A stretch of 64,000 nucleotides of DNA, from assembly GCF_004358165.1 (NCBI RefSeq), contig NZ_SMTG01000002.1:1240001-1304000 (forward strand), given 5' to 3'. Origin of the DNA: Luteimonas terrae. GTDB lineage: Bacteria; Pseudomonadota; Gammaproteobacteria; Xanthomonadales; Xanthomonadaceae. The translations under genes and the position numbers were made by a program. How positions within the stretch are numbered: the first letter of the stretch is position 1; each line of letters begins with the position of its first letter. Shown here piece after piece: positions 35,176-47,027 of the stretch. The notes under the pieces were generated by a model that worked only from the letters and a program-made list of their open reading frames with translations, was not told the origin of the DNA and ran no database searches.

Positions 35176-35259
35176 CCTGTGGGAGCGCGCTTGCGCGCGA
35201 TCCCAAGGGTGCGTCGGCAGCTGGACGACCGGAATCGCGCGCGAACGCGCTCCCACAGG
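35176..35259. repeat. REP-like inverted pair (GTGGGAGCGCGC type)
   Basis: Two 25-base arms, 35176-35200 and 35235-35259, are inverted copies of each other with two mismatches, separated by 34 bases. Each arm begins or ends with the CCTGTGGGAGCGCG core and each is itself partly palindromic. Such pairs are typical of dispersed REP/BIME elements in Xanthomonadaceae and Pseudomonas. It occupies the gap between the TonB-like gene and rlmH and is related to the pair at 44598-44674. Confidence 0.8.
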
Positions 35260-35279
35260 CGGCCGATAGATGTCGTCAG

Positions 35280-35750
35280 TTACGCCCGGTGATACGGGTG
35301 ATTCGCCAGCATCGCCGCGGCGCGGTAGAGCTGTTCGGCGAGCACCAGCCGCACCAGCATGTGCGGCAACGTCAGCGGGCCGAGCGACCAGCGCTCGTCG
35401 GCGCGCGCCAGCACGTCGGGCGCATGCCCTTCCGGACCGCCGATCAGGAACGCCAGATCTCGCCCCTGCATGCGCCAGTGCTCGAGGCGCTGGGCGAGAT
35501 CTTCCGAGGAATGCAGCCGGCCACGGCCGTCGAGCGCGACGACCAGCGCGTCGCGCGGCACCGCGCCGAGCACGCGCGCGCCTTCGTCTGACATCGCACG
35601 CACGGTGTCGCGGCCCTTGCCGCGCAGGCCGGGTTCGACTTCGATCAGATCCAGCGGCAGCCAGTGCGACAGCCGCTTGCGGTACTCGGCGAATCCGTCC
35701 GCGACCCAGGCGGGTGCGCGTTCGCCGACAGCAACGAGTTTCGCCTTCAT
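35280..35750 (-). CDS. rlmH: 23S rRNA pseudouridine-1915 N3-methyltransferase
   Basis: RlmH methylates pseudouridine 1915 in helix 69 of 23S rRNA on assembled ribosomes. It is a small SPOUT methyltransferase. The knot region shows FLIGGPEGHAPDVLARAD and the C-terminal LTLPHMLVRLVLAEQLYRA ending in HPYHRA, all family signatures. Length is 156 residues. It is the last gene of the leuS-lptE-holA-nadD-rsfS-rlmH series and follows rsfS by 33 bases, the standard rsfS-rlmH pairing. Confidence 0.97.
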   Translation of the reverse strand: MKAKLVAVGERAPAWVADGFAEYRKRLSHWLPLDLIEVEPGLRGKGRDTVRAMSDEGARVLGAVPRDALVVALDGRGRLHSSEDLAQRLEHWRMQGRDLAFLIGGPEGHAPDVLARADERWSLGPLTLPHMLVRLVLAEQLYRAAAMLANHPYHRA

Positions 35751-35783
35751 GCCGTCACGCCGATGCGCGGCGGCGCGCCGCGA

Positions 35784-36194
35784 TCAGGCACCGCGCGGAC
35801 CGCGGTCCTCGCCCGGCGGCTGGTCGCCGACGGTCCACAGGCGCTCGAGCGCATAGAACTCGCGCACGCGCGGCAGCATGACGTGGACGATGACGTCGCC
35901 CAGATCGACCAGCACCCACTCCGCTTCGCGCTCGCCCTCGACGCCCAGCGGCTGGCAGCCGAGCTGCTTGGCATGCTTGACGACTTCGTCGGCGATCGAC
36001 TTCACATGACGGCTCGACGTCCCCGAGGCGATGACCATGAAGTCGCAGACGCTGCTGCGGCCACGCACGTCGATGTCGATGACGTCGACGGCCTTGATCT
36101 CGGCGACGGCGGTGCGGGCGATCTGGAGCAGCGCGTCCGCGGACGGCGGCGGCTCGGGAAGACGGGTCTTGATGACGTGTGCGGGATTGGACAA
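35784..36194 (-). CDS. rsfS: ribosomal silencing factor RsfS
   Basis: RsfS binds uL14 on the 50S subunit and blocks subunit joining when nutrients are scarce. The 136-residue protein has the DUF143 core: ALLQIARTAVAEIKAVDVID, then CDFMVIASGTSSRHVKSIAD and GEREAEWVLVDLGDVIVHVM. The tail after about residue 120 is a charged, poorly conserved extension. It lies between nadD and rlmH. Its N-terminal 20 residues are Pro-rich, and no other start is clearly better. Confidence 0.95.
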   Translation of the reverse strand: MSNPAHVIKTRLPEPPPSADALLQIARTAVAEIKAVDVIDIDVRGRSSVCDFMVIASGTSSRHVKSIADEVVKHAKQLGCQPLGVEGEREAEWVLVDLGDVIVHVMLPRVREFYALERLWTVGDQPPGEDRGPRGA

Positions 36195-36224
36195 GGGTGC
36201 GGGACTCGGAAAGTTCGGCGGAAA

Positions 36225-36887
36225 TTATAGCGGAGCCGTCGGCGCCGGCCGGTAGAGCCCCTTCTCCTCGATGAATGCGGCCACGTCCGCCGGCAGAAGA
36301 TCGAGGGCGGGATCGCTTGCGGCGAGCCGCGCGCGGACACCGGTCGCCGAGGCCGGATGCAAGGGCTGGTGCAGCCGCAGCAGGTGCCCGGCAGGCGCGG
36401 CGTGCAGCCGGCCGGCATCGTCGGTCCAGCGGCCTTCGAGCATGCGCGCGAGCGGTTCGGGCAACGCAGACGCGTCGATGGGGCTGCCGGGACGGTCCGC
36501 CACGACCAGATGGGCAAGCGTCAGCAGCGCCTGCGCGCGGTGCCAGCCCGGCAGGCCGAGCAGGCTGTCGGCGCCCACCAGCCAGGCCAGCGGCTGCGAC
36601 GGCCCCAGTTCCGCGCGGAGTTCGGCCAGCGTGTCGACGGTGTAGCTGCGGCCGTTGCGTTCGAGTTCGCGTCGATCCAGCAGAAAGCCCGGTTCGTGTG
36701 CGATCGCCAGCGCGACCATCGCCGCGCGATCCTCGCCGCCCGCGCCAGGCGGCGCCCGATGCGGGGGATCACCGGCCGGCATGAACCGGACCGTGCAGTC
36801 GAGACGGGCGCGGGCTGCCCGCGCGATGGCGAGATGCCCGAGGTGGATCGGATCGAAGGTGCCGCCGTAGACGAGATGCAGCGGCAT
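36225..36887 (-). CDS. nadD: nicotinate-nucleotide adenylyltransferase
   Basis: NadD adenylylates nicotinate mononucleotide to deamido-NAD, an essential step of NAD synthesis. The nucleotidyltransferase motif YGGTFDPIHLGHLAIA is at residues 6-21. In the C-terminal region the usual ISST(x)(I/V)R motif appears as ASATGVR, a mild variant also ending in the required Arg. Length is 220 residues from ATG 36887; the longer open frame upstream overlaps holA and is rejected. The holA stop lies seven bases before this start. Confidence 0.94.
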   Translation of the reverse strand: MPLHLVYGGTFDPIHLGHLAIARAARARLDCTVRFMPAGDPPHRAPPGAGGEDRAAMVALAIAHEPGFLLDRRELERNGRSYTVDTLAELRAELGPSQPLAWLVGADSLLGLPGWHRAQALLTLAHLVVADRPGSPIDASALPEPLARMLEGRWTDDAGRLHAAPAGHLLRLHQPLHPASATGVRARLAASDPALDLLPADVAAFIEEKGLYRPAPTAPL

Positions 36888-36894
36888 CGCCGGC

Positions 36895-37941
36895 TCAGGC
36901 CGCGAGCAGTGCGCCCGCGCGCGCGTCGGCCACCGCGACCAGCAGCCGCTCCAGCGCGAGCCAGCCGTCGACCGGATCGGTGCCCCAGCGGCCGCGTCCC
37001 TTGGCGATGCGGTCCACGCGCCCGGCTTCGGCGACGAAGCGGACCCAGCGCGTCTCGGGATGGCGCTGCAGTGCGCGGCGATAGCCGGCCTGGCGCGCAT
37101 CCCAGATGCGCTGCGCCTTGAATTCGTTGGCCATGTTGCCGCCGCGCGCTTGCACCTGCGCCAGCTGCGCGGCGCGCGAGAGTTCCATGACCACCATGCC
37201 CATCAGCGCCGGAATCGCCGCGCCCTCGGCGCGCAGTCCGGCGAGCATGCGCACGACCTGCGCCGGCTGGCCGTTGAGCGTGGCATCGAGCAGGCGGAAC
37301 ACGTCGAAGCGCGCGGCATCGGCGACCAGCGCCTGCATGCGTTCGCCATCGAGCGTGCTGCCGTCGGCCAGCAGGGCCAGCTTGTCGACCTCCTGCGCCG
37401 CGGCCAGCAGATTGCCGTCGACACGCTCGGCGAGCTGCTGCACCGCGCTGCGGTCGGCGAGCAGGTTGCGGCTGCGCAGGCGCGCGTCGATCCAGCCTTC
37501 GAGTTCGTGCGGCTTGACCTGCCAGGCGACGACTAGATGGCCGATGCCGGTGATCGCCTCGCTCCACTTGCCGCCGTGCTGGCGGCTCCATTCGCCGCCG
37601 GTGACCAGCAGGGTGATGTCGGGCGGCGGATCGGCGCAGAAACCGCTGATGACCGCAGCGCCGTCCTTGCCGGGCTTGGTCGTCGGCAGGCGGATCTCGA
37701 CCAGGCGCTTCGACGCGAACAGGCTCGGTGCGCGGAACGTGGCCTCGACCGCGTTCCAGTCGATGTCGCGGCCTTCGGGCTCGAAGACTTCGCGCTCCGA
37801 CACGCCCTGCGCGCGCGCGGCAGTGCGCACCGCGTCGGCGGCCTCGAGCACGCGCAGCGTTTCGGGACCGGCGATCAGGTAGGCCGGACGCAGCGGCTCG
37901 CGCGCGAGTTGCGCGGGCAGGCGTTCGGGGGTCAGTTCCAT
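36895..37941 (-). CDS. holA: DNA polymerase III delta subunit
   Basis: HolA is the clamp-loader subunit that opens the beta clamp. The 348-residue protein starts MELTPERLPAQLAREPLRPAYLIAG-type sequence (residues 1-25), the AAA+-like but nucleotide-free domain 1. It continues with domain 2 containing DIDWNAVEATFRAPSLF and VEIRLPTTKPGKDG, and a helical collar domain with VFRLLDATLNGQPAQVV and WVRFVAEAGRVDRIAKG. It sits between lptE and nadD, the classic gammaproteobacterial leuS-lptE-holA-nadD order. Confidence 0.95.
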   Translation of the reverse strand: MELTPERLPAQLAREPLRPAYLIAGPETLRVLEAADAVRTAARAQGVSEREVFEPEGRDIDWNAVEATFRAPSLFASKRLVEIRLPTTKPGKDGAAVISGFCADPPPDITLLVTGGEWSRQHGGKWSEAITGIGHLVVAWQVKPHELEGWIDARLRSRNLLADRSAVQQLAERVDGNLLAAAQEVDKLALLADGSTLDGERMQALVADAARFDVFRLLDATLNGQPAQVVRMLAGLRAEGAAIPALMGMVVMELSRAAQLAQVQARGGNMANEFKAQRIWDARQAGYRRALQRHPETRWVRFVAEAGRVDRIAKGRGRWGTDPVDGWLALERLLVAVADARAGALLAA

Positions 37942-37966
37942 GCAGGGCGCGCGTGCATCGCCGGGA

Positions 37967-38494
37967 TCACTGGCGCGCGCGTTCCTGCGGATTGCGGAAC
38001 ACCGCGTCGATGCGACGGATGATCGACGCGGTCATCTCGCGCTCGAGTTCGCGCGACAGCAGTTCGCGCTCCGAATCGGCACCGATCGAATCGGTCGGCG
38101 GCGAGAGGTAATCGCGGGCCAGCTCGATCGCCTGCTGCGGCACGATGTCCCGGCCGTCGGCATCGCGCATCGAGAACACCACCGCATAGCGCAGCGTGTA
38201 TTCCTGCGCGCGGCCCTGCGCGTCGAGGCTGGCCGGCAGCGCGGCCCAGCGCTCGGACTGGATGTTGAGGACGGCGACGTCGGTCGCGTCCGGATCGGCC
38301 AGCTCGGCGCCCGCGGCCGCCAACGCGCGTTCGACCGAACGGGCCAGACGGCTGTAGGGATCGCTGGAGGCGACGTCGACCGGACCGAGATCGGGCGGCA
38401 GCGACAGCGCATTGCGCAGGTGGAATCCGCAGGCCGACAGCGCCAGCACGAGGACGACGATGGCGAAGGTCTGGACCGGTCGGAGGATGCGCAT
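37967..38494 (-). CDS. lptE: LPS-assembly lipoprotein LptE
   Basis: LptE is the outer-membrane lipoprotein that plugs and assembles the LptD translocon for LPS. The signal peptide ends in the lipobox LALSAC with Cys22, followed by GFHLRNALSLPPDLGPVDV, the start typical for LptE. The rest is a small alpha/beta domain ending in a charged helix. Length is 175 residues. Position directly between leuS and holA supports the assignment, since the sequence itself is poorly conserved across families. Confidence 0.92.
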   Translation of the reverse strand: MRILRPVQTFAIVVLVLALSACGFHLRNALSLPPDLGPVDVASSDPYSRLARSVERALAAAGAELADPDATDVAVLNIQSERWAALPASLDAQGRAQEYTLRYAVVFSMRDADGRDIVPQQAIELARDYLSPPTDSIGADSERELLSRELEREMTASIIRRIDAVFRNPQERARQ

Positions 38495-38560
38495 GGGCGG
38501 AGTCTGGACGAGGCGGATGGGGGCGGCAAGCGTCGCGCCGTCGGCGCGACGACAACGTGT

Positions 38561-41350
<2,790 letters not shown>

Positions 41351-41461
41351 CTACCGCAGCGCCGTTCCGGCCGCCATTCGGGACGTTCCTGCCGCCGCTG
41401 CACGCACGTCTTTCGCAAGCCCGGCGCTAGAATCGGCCGCTGCGCCTCCAGGTCCGCTCCC

Positions 41462-43174
41462 TTGCCCGCATCCCGGTCCCGCCTGTCGACCTATCGGATC
41501 CCCGCCTTCGCCATCGCCGTGGCGATGCTGCTCGGCGTCGGCGTGGCCAGCGTCTACGGCGTGACCACGCTGCGCCAGAGCAATGCCTGGATCGAACACA
41601 CCTACGAGGTCATCAACCGGATCGAGGTCGTCGAGCGTGCGATCCGTGGGGCCGAGGCCAGCGCCCGCGCCTACCGGCTGACCTCGCATCCGGAGTTCCG
41701 CAGCCAGTACCTCGCCGCGGTCCCGGAGGTCGAACGTGCGACCGGCGAGCTGATGATGGCGATCCGCGACAATCCAGGCCAGGACGCGCGCGCCCGACGT
41801 CTGCGTGAGGTCGCTCGCGCGCACCTGGCCGAATTGCAGCGTCTGTACGACCTCCAGGAGACGCAGGGCGATGCAGCCGCGCGCCTGGGAACCGACGCCG
41901 CGCTGACGTTGAGGCAGTGGGGCGAGATCGACGCCACCGGCAGCGAGATGCGCCGCGAGGAACAGCGCCTGCTGGAAGCGCGCAAGGCCCGCAGCGCGAC
42001 CTATGCCGACCGCCTGGTCGCCATCGTCGTGCTCGGCATGTTGCTGTCAGTCACCCTGCTGATCTCGCTGATGGTCAGCGTGAGTCGCGAGAACCGCCGC
42101 GCGCGCGCGCTCGAGCAGGACGCTCGCGGCGCCGCGCAGGAAATGGCGCTGAGCATGGCCAAGGTCGATCGGCTCTCGCACCAGCGCCACGTGCTGAGCC
42201 GGTATTCGGGCCTGCTGCAGAGCTGCCAGACGCTCGAGGAGATCGTGCAGCTGTCGATCGAGACCATCCAGCGTCTCGTCCCCGGCGCCAGCGGCCGCTT
42301 CTACCTGATGCGCGCCTCGCAGGATTTCCAGGAAAGCGTCGCGGTGTTCGGCGACGCGCTGATCAGCAGCCCCGACTTCCTGTCGGCCAATGACTGCTGG
42401 GCGCTGCGCCGCGGCCAACCGCACGAGATCCACGGCGAGGACGGCTCGCTGATGGCCTGCGCCCACATCGATGCGGGCAAGCCCGTACCCGGCACCACCG
42501 CACTGTGCCTGCCCCTGAGCGCGCAGGGCGCGCAGATCGGCCTGCTCCACGTCAGCGCGGCGACCGATGCGCTCGACCACGGCGAGGCCGTCGACGAACT
42601 GCTGGGCCAGCTGGCCGAACAGCTGGGCCTGGCGATCGCGAACCTGCAGTTGCGCGAAACCCTGCGCACGCAGTCCTTGCGCGACCCGCTGACCGGCCTG
42701 TTCAACCGCCGCTATCTCGAGGAGAACCTCGCGCGCGAACTGACCCGTTGCGAGCGTCGCGGCCTCCCGCTGTCGGTGCTGATGCTCGACGTCGACCATT
42801 TCAAGCGCTTCAACGACACCCATGGCCACGCGGCCGGCGACGCGCTGCTCTCGCAGGTCGGTCGACTGCTGGAAGTCGGCGTGCGATCGGAGGACATTCC
42901 CTGCCGCTACGGCGGCGAGGAGTTCACCATCGTGATGCCCGAGCTCGACGCCGCGGGCGCCTGCGCGCGCGCCGAGCAGATCCGTCGCGAGGTCGAGCGC
43001 ACCACGGTGCAGCACCTGGGCCAGACGCTCGGCCCGGTGACGATGTCGATCGGCATTGCCACCTATCCGGCCGATGGCGACACCCCGGCGGTGTTGTTGC
43101 AGATGGCCGACGCCACGCTGTATCGCGCCAAGGCCGAGGGTCGCAACCGGGTGCTGCACGCCTCCCACGCCTGA
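41462..43174 (+). CDS. membrane diguanylate cyclase with CHASE3, GAF and GGDEF domains
   Basis: The protein synthesises the second messenger c-di-GMP. Domain order in 570 residues: membrane span 13-34, periplasmic CHASE3 domain (about 35-180) with [20 protein letters not shown], second span 184-206, a GAF-like domain (about 245-395), and GGDEF (about 405-565). The active-site motif is GGEEF at 484-488. An intact RxxD inhibitory site, RSED at 475-478, suggests product feedback. No in-frame ATG precedes the first span, so a TTG at 41462 is the likely start; a TAGAAT at 41429-41434 could be its -10. No phosphodiesterase domain is fused. Confidence 0.9.
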   Translation: MPASRSRLSTYRIPAFAIAVAMLLGVGVASVYGVTTLRQSNAWIEHTYEVINRIEVVERAIRGAEASARAYRLTSHPEFRSQYLAAVPEVERATGELMMAIRDNPGQDARARRLREVARAHLAELQRLYDLQETQGDAAARLGTDAALTLRQWGEIDATGSEMRREEQRLLEARKARSATYADRLVAIVVLGMLLSVTLLISLMVSVSRENRRARALEQDARGAAQEMALSMAKVDRLSHQRHVLSRYSGLLQSCQTLEEIVQLSIETIQRLVPGASGRFYLMRASQDFQESVAVFGDALISSPDFLSANDCWALRRGQPHEIHGEDGSLMACAHIDAGKPVPGTTALCLPLSAQGAQIGLLHVSAATDALDHGEAVDELLGQLAEQLGLAIANLQLRETLRTQSLRDPLTGLFNRRYLEENLARELTRCERRGLPLSVLMLDVDHFKRFNDTHGHAAGDALLSQVGRLLEVGVRSEDIPCRYGGEEFTIVMPELDAAGACARAEQIRREVERTTVQHLGQTLGPVTMSIGIATYPADGDTPAVLLQMADATLYRAKAEGRNRVLHASHA

Positions 43175-43233
43175 GCCGTCCGGCCCTGCGCCGGGCGTGC
43201 TTCAATGCGGCTCCGCACCCTGGAGCCTTCCGC

Positions 43234-44553
43234 ATGCGCCGTGTCCGCCCGTCCGCCCTCCTCGTCTGCACCGCCGCGCTGTTCGCGCCGCTGACCGTGC
43301 TGGCGCAGACCACCGCCGTGCATTGCGAGCGCCTGTTCGACGCGCGCAGCGGCCAGGTCCGCGGCGAGCACACGATCCTGGTGGAGAACGGCCTGATCCG
43401 CGAGGTGATTCCCGGCCGCGCCAAGCTGCAGGACGGCGTCGAATCGATCGTGCTCGGGGACCGCACCTGTTCGCCCGGCTGGACCGATCTGCACGTGCAT
43501 CTGGGCTCGCAATCGAGCCCGGCCAGCTACTCGGAAGGCTTCCGCCTCGACGCGGTGGACTACGCCTTCCGCGCGGTCGGCTATGCGGACAAGACGCTGT
43601 CGGCCGGCTTCACCACCGTGCGCGATCTCGGCGGCGAGGTCAGTCCGCACCTGCGCGATGCGATCAACCAGGGGCTGGTCGACGGCCCGCGCATCTTCGC
43701 GGCCGGCAAGTCCATCGCCACCACCGGCGGCCATGCCGACCCAAGCAACGGCTACAACTCGATGCTCTCGCACCTGATGGGCCCGCCGGGACCGACCGAG
43801 GGCGTCATCAATTCGATCGACGATGCCCGCCAGGCCGTGCGCCAGCGTTACAAGGAAGGCAGCGACGTCATCAAGATCACCGCGACCGGCGGCGTGCTGA
43901 GCTATGCGCGCAGCGGGGATGCGCCGCAATTCACCGTCGACGAGGTGCAGGCGATCGTCGACACCGCCAAGGACTACGGCTATCGCGTGGCCGCGCATGC
44001 GCACGGCACCGAAGGCATGAAGCGTGCGGTGCTCGCCGGCGTGACCAGCATCGAGCACGGCACGCACATGGACGACGAGGTCATGCGGCTGATGAAGCAA
44101 CGCGGCACCTGGTACGTGCCGACGATCTACGCCGGCCGCTTCGTCGCCGACAAGGCGAAGGAGCCGGGCTACTTCCCCGAGGTCGTGCGCCCGAAGGCGG
44201 CGACGATCGGCGCGCAGATCCAGGACACCGCCGCGCGTGCCTACCGCGCCGGCGTGCCGATCGCCTTCGGCACCGACCAGGGCGTCGGCCCGCACGGCGA
44301 CAACGCGCGCGAGTTCGTCTACATGGTCGAGGCCGGCATCCCGGCGGCGTATGCGTTGCAGTCGGCGACGCTGCATGCGGCCACCGTGCTCGGCGTCGAC
44401 GACCAGGGCGTGATCGAAGCCGGCAAGCGTGCCGACATCATCGCGATGCCCGGCGATCCGGTCGCCGACATCAACGCGGTGATGGGCGTGGACTTCGTGA
44501 TGAAGGGCGGTCGCGTGCATCGCGCGCCGGCCGAGGCTGCAGCGCTCGATTGA
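43234..44553 (+). CDS. secreted metal-dependent amidohydrolase
   Basis: This 439-residue amidohydrolase-superfamily enzyme has a signal peptide ending in VLAQ (about residue 25). Metal ligands are visible as HVH at residues 87-89, Lys214 in [10 protein letters not shown] (the bridging carbamylated lysine position), HAHG near 253 and GTDQG near 349. The sequence resembles the imidazolonepropionase-like/Xaa-Pro dipeptidase (prolidase) group that is common as secreted enzymes in Xanthomonadaceae. Proline- or arginine-containing dipeptides are plausible substrates, but I cannot choose. It is monocistronic, followed by a palindrome and a REP pair. Confidence 0.87.
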   Translation: MRRVRPSALLVCTAALFAPLTVLAQTTAVHCERLFDARSGQVRGEHTILVENGLIREVIPGRAKLQDGVESIVLGDRTCSPGWTDLHVHLGSQSSPASYSEGFRLDAVDYAFRAVGYADKTLSAGFTTVRDLGGEVSPHLRDAINQGLVDGPRIFAAGKSIATTGGHADPSNGYNSMLSHLMGPPGPTEGVINSIDDARQAVRQRYKEGSDVIKITATGGVLSYARSGDAPQFTVDEVQAIVDTAKDYGYRVAAHAHGTEGMKRAVLAGVTSIEHGTHMDDEVMRLMKQRGTWYVPTIYAGRFVADKAKEPGYFPEVVRPKAATIGAQIQDTAARAYRAGVPIAFGTDQGVGPHGDNAREFVYMVEAGIPAAYALQSATLHAATVLGVDDQGVIEAGKRADIIAMPGDPVADINAVMGVDFVMKGGRVHRAPAEAAALD

Positions 44554-44555
44554 GG

Positions 44556-44571
44556 CCGCGGTCCCGGGACC
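44556..44571. repeat. 16-base perfect palindrome after the amidohydrolase gene
   Basis: GCGGTCCCGGGACCGC starts two bases after the amidohydrolase stop. It could fold into an eight-base-pair stem with no real loop or act as a protein-binding site. No T run follows. A role in termination is possible but not shown. Confidence 0.4.
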
Positions 44572-44597
44572 GCTTCCGCGGGCGGAAACAGGCAGTC

Positions 44598-44674
44598 TTT
44601 GGGAGCGCCCTTTCGCGATTCGCGTAAGCGCGCAACTGATGCCTCGTCGAATCGCGCGCGAGCGCGCTCCCACA
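44598..44674. repeat. REP-like inverted pair, second locus
   Basis: An arm at 44598-44618 (TTTGGGAGCGCCCTTTCGCGA) and an inverted partner at 44652-44674 share the GGGAGCGC/GCGCTCCC core with the pair at 35176-35259, but the first arm is more diverged. The element fills the gap between the amidohydrolase and the DUF998-like gene. Confidence 0.72.
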
Positions 44675-44692
44675 CGGAATCTCTGTCTTCGC

Positions 44693-45271
44693 TCAGCCTT
44701 GCGAGCGGGTCTTTTCGATCCCCGGCACGCGCACCGCCAGCAGCAGCGTCCACGCCCACCACGCCACCAGCACCACGCGCGGCCCGACGATCGGCCCGTG
44801 CAGCAGCGGCGACAGCAGGCACGCCGCGCAGATCAGCAGCGCCGGCCATCGCACCGCAGGCAGTGCGACACCGGACAGCAGCGCACCGGCCGCGAACGCG
44901 ATCGACCAGACCATCCACGCAGTCGCATGCAGGCGACTGACGCCGGCATCAAGTGCCCCGGGATCCAGCGGCCATACCCCTTGCGCCGCAAACGCCAGCG
45001 CGGCCAGCAGAAACAGACGCAGGGCGATGCCCGCGACCAATCCGATCGTCGGCGCGGTCGCGCGCAGGCGCAGCGCGGCGAAAGCGAGCAACACGCCCGG
45101 TACGATCCATGCCAGCAGATTGAATACCCACGCCCGCTGCATGCCGGCGGCGCCCGACCATGCCAGTGGCGCCGCCATCGGCAAGGTGTTCGCGACGGTG
45201 AAGGCGAGCAATGCCACCAGCGTGCAGGCGTGCGCGACCGCAACGATGGGCCATAAGCGCACGCGGCTCAT
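44693..45271 (-). CDS. six-span membrane protein, DUF998-like
   Basis: The 192-residue product is almost entirely hydrophobic with about six spans. The region [19 protein letters not shown] followed by [15 protein letters not shown] matches my recollection of DUF998 proteins, in which a DP-x-H pattern in the third loop is conserved. Function is unknown. The start overlaps the stop of the XRE regulator gene by four bases (ATGA), so it is the third gene of a tightly coupled unit with 45268-45480 and 45477-45923. Confidence 0.75.
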   Translation of the reverse strand: MSRVRLWPIVAVAHACTLVALLAFTVANTLPMAAPLAWSGAAGMQRAWVFNLLAWIVPGVLLAFAALRLRATAPTIGLVAGIALRLFLLAALAFAAQGVWPLDPGALDAGVSRLHATAWMVWSIAFAAGALLSGVALPAVRWPALLICAACLLSPLLHGPIVGPRVVLVAWWAWTLLLAVRVPGIEKTRSQG

Positions 45272-45480
45272 GCTGCCCACCGGAACACGTCTTCGACCCC
45301 GACCCCGAACGTCCGCGCGATCCGGAACGCCAGTTCCAGCGACGGCGCATAGCGCCCCGCCTCCAGCGCGATGATCGTCTGCCGGGTCACGCTGCAGGCA
45401 TCGGCCAGCGCCTGCTGGGTCATCTCGCCGTGGTCGAAGCGCAGGCGCCGGATCTCGTTGGCGATGGGCGTGCCGGTCAT
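45268..45480 (-). CDS. small XRE-family transcriptional regulator
   Basis: A 70-residue single-domain DNA-binding protein. The helix-turn-helix is plain: [20 protein letters not shown] at about residues 20-39, then [20 protein letters not shown] and VGVEDVFRW. Proteins of this size (YozG type) are usually encoded beside a small membrane protein and regulate their own operon. Here the gene overlaps its upstream and downstream neighbours by four bases each. The operon promoter carries a perfect inverted repeat at 45980-45997 suited to a dimer, so autorepression is the likely mode. Confidence 0.93.
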   Translation of the reverse strand: MTGTPIANEIRRLRFDHGEMTQQALADACSVTRQTIIALEAGRYAPSLELAFRIARTFGVGVEDVFRWAA

Positions 45481-45923
45481 CGGCGCGCCCGGGCATAGGC
45501 GAACGCCGTTGCTGTATGGCCCGCGAAGTTCGCCACGATCAGGCCGAGCACCAGGGTGCCCGGAAGCCTCAGATGTTCGGCCAAGAGCGGTTCGCGTGCG
45601 ACGGGTACGACAAGCGCCGCCGCCAGGGCGAGTGCCCAGACACTCGCCGTCGAGCGGAATAAGCGATCGCCGTACGCGAGGAATGCCGCGTCTCGCTCGT
45701 CCTCCAGCACACCCCGGCGACGCTGCGCGTCGCTCAGGGCCCGGCGCCGGAACCAGTGCGAGAGGAACAGCACGCCTGCAACGCTCATCAGCGGAAACGG
45801 GCTCGGCGCGATCACCGCCACCACGAGCGTCCACATCGCCAGGCACGCGGCACCGATTGCGGCACTGCGCGCATATCGCTCACCGAACGCCGGCGTCTCG
45901 ATGCAGGTGTTCTCGACCGCCAT
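45477..45923 (-). CDS. small membrane protein (DUF2178-like), first gene of the XRE cassette
   Basis: The 148-residue protein has about four membrane spans grouped in two pairs (roughly 18-40, 43-58, 90-108, 120-142). Between them is a charged helix with [19 protein letters not shown], a pattern reminiscent of DUF2178 proteins, which carry a DER-D loop and usually precede a small XRE regulator. AAAGGAG lies seven bases before the ATG, one of the best ribosome sites in the window. Function is unknown; the genetic link to the regulator is the main clue. Confidence 0.8.
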   Translation of the reverse strand: MAVENTCIETPAFGERYARSAAIGAACLAMWTLVVAVIAPSPFPLMSVAGVLFLSHWFRRRALSDAQRRRGVLEDERDAAFLAYGDRLFRSTASVWALALAAALVVPVAREPLLAEHLRLPGTLVLGLIVANFAGHTATAFAYARARR

Positions 45924-45957
45924 GAACGTCTCCTTTGCCGGACATCAGGTCAACGAT

Positions 45958-45985
45958 TGTTTACATCCCGATCAGTCGATGTCAA
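45958..45985 (-). promoter_or_regulatory. predicted promoter of the XRE cassette
   Basis: On the minus strand TTGACA (45980-45985) is separated by 16 bases from TAAACA (45958-45963). The -35 is a perfect match; the -10 is fair. The element lies 35-62 bases before the start of the first cassette gene. The -35 forms half of the inverted repeat at 45980-45997, so a bound regulator would block RNA polymerase. Confidence 0.6.
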
Positions 45986-45997
45986 ACATTTTTGACA
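45980..45997. promoter_or_regulatory. putative XRE operator (perfect inverted repeat)
   Basis: TGTCAAACATTTTTGACA is a perfect 7-4-7 inverted repeat (TGTCAAA/TTTGACA). It is strikingly AT-rich compared with its surroundings and overlaps the -35 box of the cassette promoter. Size and symmetry suit a dimer of the small XRE protein encoded in the cassette. It also sits 72 bases upstream of the divergent thioredoxin gene and could influence it. Confidence 0.65.
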
Positions 45998-46069
45998 TGG
46001 TTGTATCCTGCCGGCGCCGTCGCCATCTGCTTGGATCGCGCACGGCGCTTCTCCATCCAAGGACTCCCC

Positions 46070-46954
46070 ATGCTTCTCGACGGCTCCGCCCCCGCCACCG
46101 ATGCTCCCCGCCACATCTTCGATGTGACCACCGCGACCTTCGAGGCCGAGGTGCTGCAGGCGTCGCTCGAGCGCCCGGTGCTGGTCGATTTCTGGGCCGA
46201 ATGGTGCGGGCCGTGCAAGTCGCTGGGGCCGGTGCTGGAGAAGCTGGCCGCCGAGTACAACGGCGCCTTCGTGCTGGCCAAGGTCGATGTCGACAAGGAA
46301 CAGCAGATCGCGGCCGCGTTCCAGATCCGCTCGGTGCCGACGGTGTTCCTGCTGATCGGTGGTCAGCCGGTCGACGGTTTCCCGGGCGCGTTGCCGGAAG
46401 GCGAGGTACGCGAGTTCCTCAAGCGTCACGGCATCGAACCGGCCGAGGGCGGCGCCATCGAGGATGGCGAGCCGGCGCCACTGGATCCGACCGCCGAAGT
46501 CGCGCGTCTGCGCGATGCGGTCGCCGCCGAGCCCGACAAGGGCGAGCTGCGTCTCGATCTCGCACTCGCCCTGCTGCAGACCGGCGCCGCGAAGGAGGCC
46601 GAGGGCCTGCTCGACGGCCTGCCCGCCAACCTCGCGACCGACGATCGCGCGATCAAGGCGCGCGCCCGCCTCGACTTCGCCACCCTGCTGGCCGATGCGC
46701 CGCCGGCCGACGCGCTGCAGGCCGCGATCGCCGCCGATCCGGCGAATCTCACCGCGCGCCATCAGCTCGGCGTGCGCCACATCGTCGGCGGCGACGCCGA
46801 GGCCGGCCTCGAGCAGTTCATCGAGATGCTCGCGCGCGACCGCGATTTCCAGGACGGCCTGCCACGCAAGGCACTGATCGATGCGTTCCGCGTCGTCGAC
46901 GACGCCGCGCTGGTCGGCCGCTACCGCCGGAAGATGGCCTCGCTGCTGTTCTGA
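46070..46954 (+). CDS. cnoX: CnoX/YbbN-type thioredoxin with TPR-like C-terminal region
   Basis: The protein joins a thioredoxin domain (about 14-125) to a helical, TPR-like region (about 155-294). This is the layout of CnoX (YbbN), a chaperedoxin that shields proteins from oxidation and passes them to GroEL. The active site is WCGPCK with Cys46 and Cys49. E. coli CnoX has SxxC there, so this version should keep thiol-disulfide activity. The TPR-like part contains LRLDLALALLQTGAAKEAEG and ARHQLGVRHIVGGDAEAGLE. The start ATG 46070 follows an AAGGA site. It is divergent from the XRE cassette. Confidence 0.88.
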   Translation: MLLDGSAPATDAPRHIFDVTTATFEAEVLQASLERPVLVDFWAEWCGPCKSLGPVLEKLAAEYNGAFVLAKVDVDKEQQIAAAFQIRSVPTVFLLIGGQPVDGFPGALPEGEVREFLKRHGIEPAEGGAIEDGEPAPLDPTAEVARLRDAVAAEPDKGELRLDLALALLQTGAAKEAEGLLDGLPANLATDDRAIKARARLDFATLLADAPPADALQAAIAADPANLTARHQLGVRHIVGGDAEAGLEQFIEMLARDRDFQDGLPRKALIDAFRVVDDAALVGRYRRKMASLLF

Positions 46955-47027
46955 TCGCGGGCGCCGCGCGGCGTCTTCCGTACAGCGGCGTATGGCAAGA
47001 TCGGCGTCCCTCGCCGATCGCGCCGCC

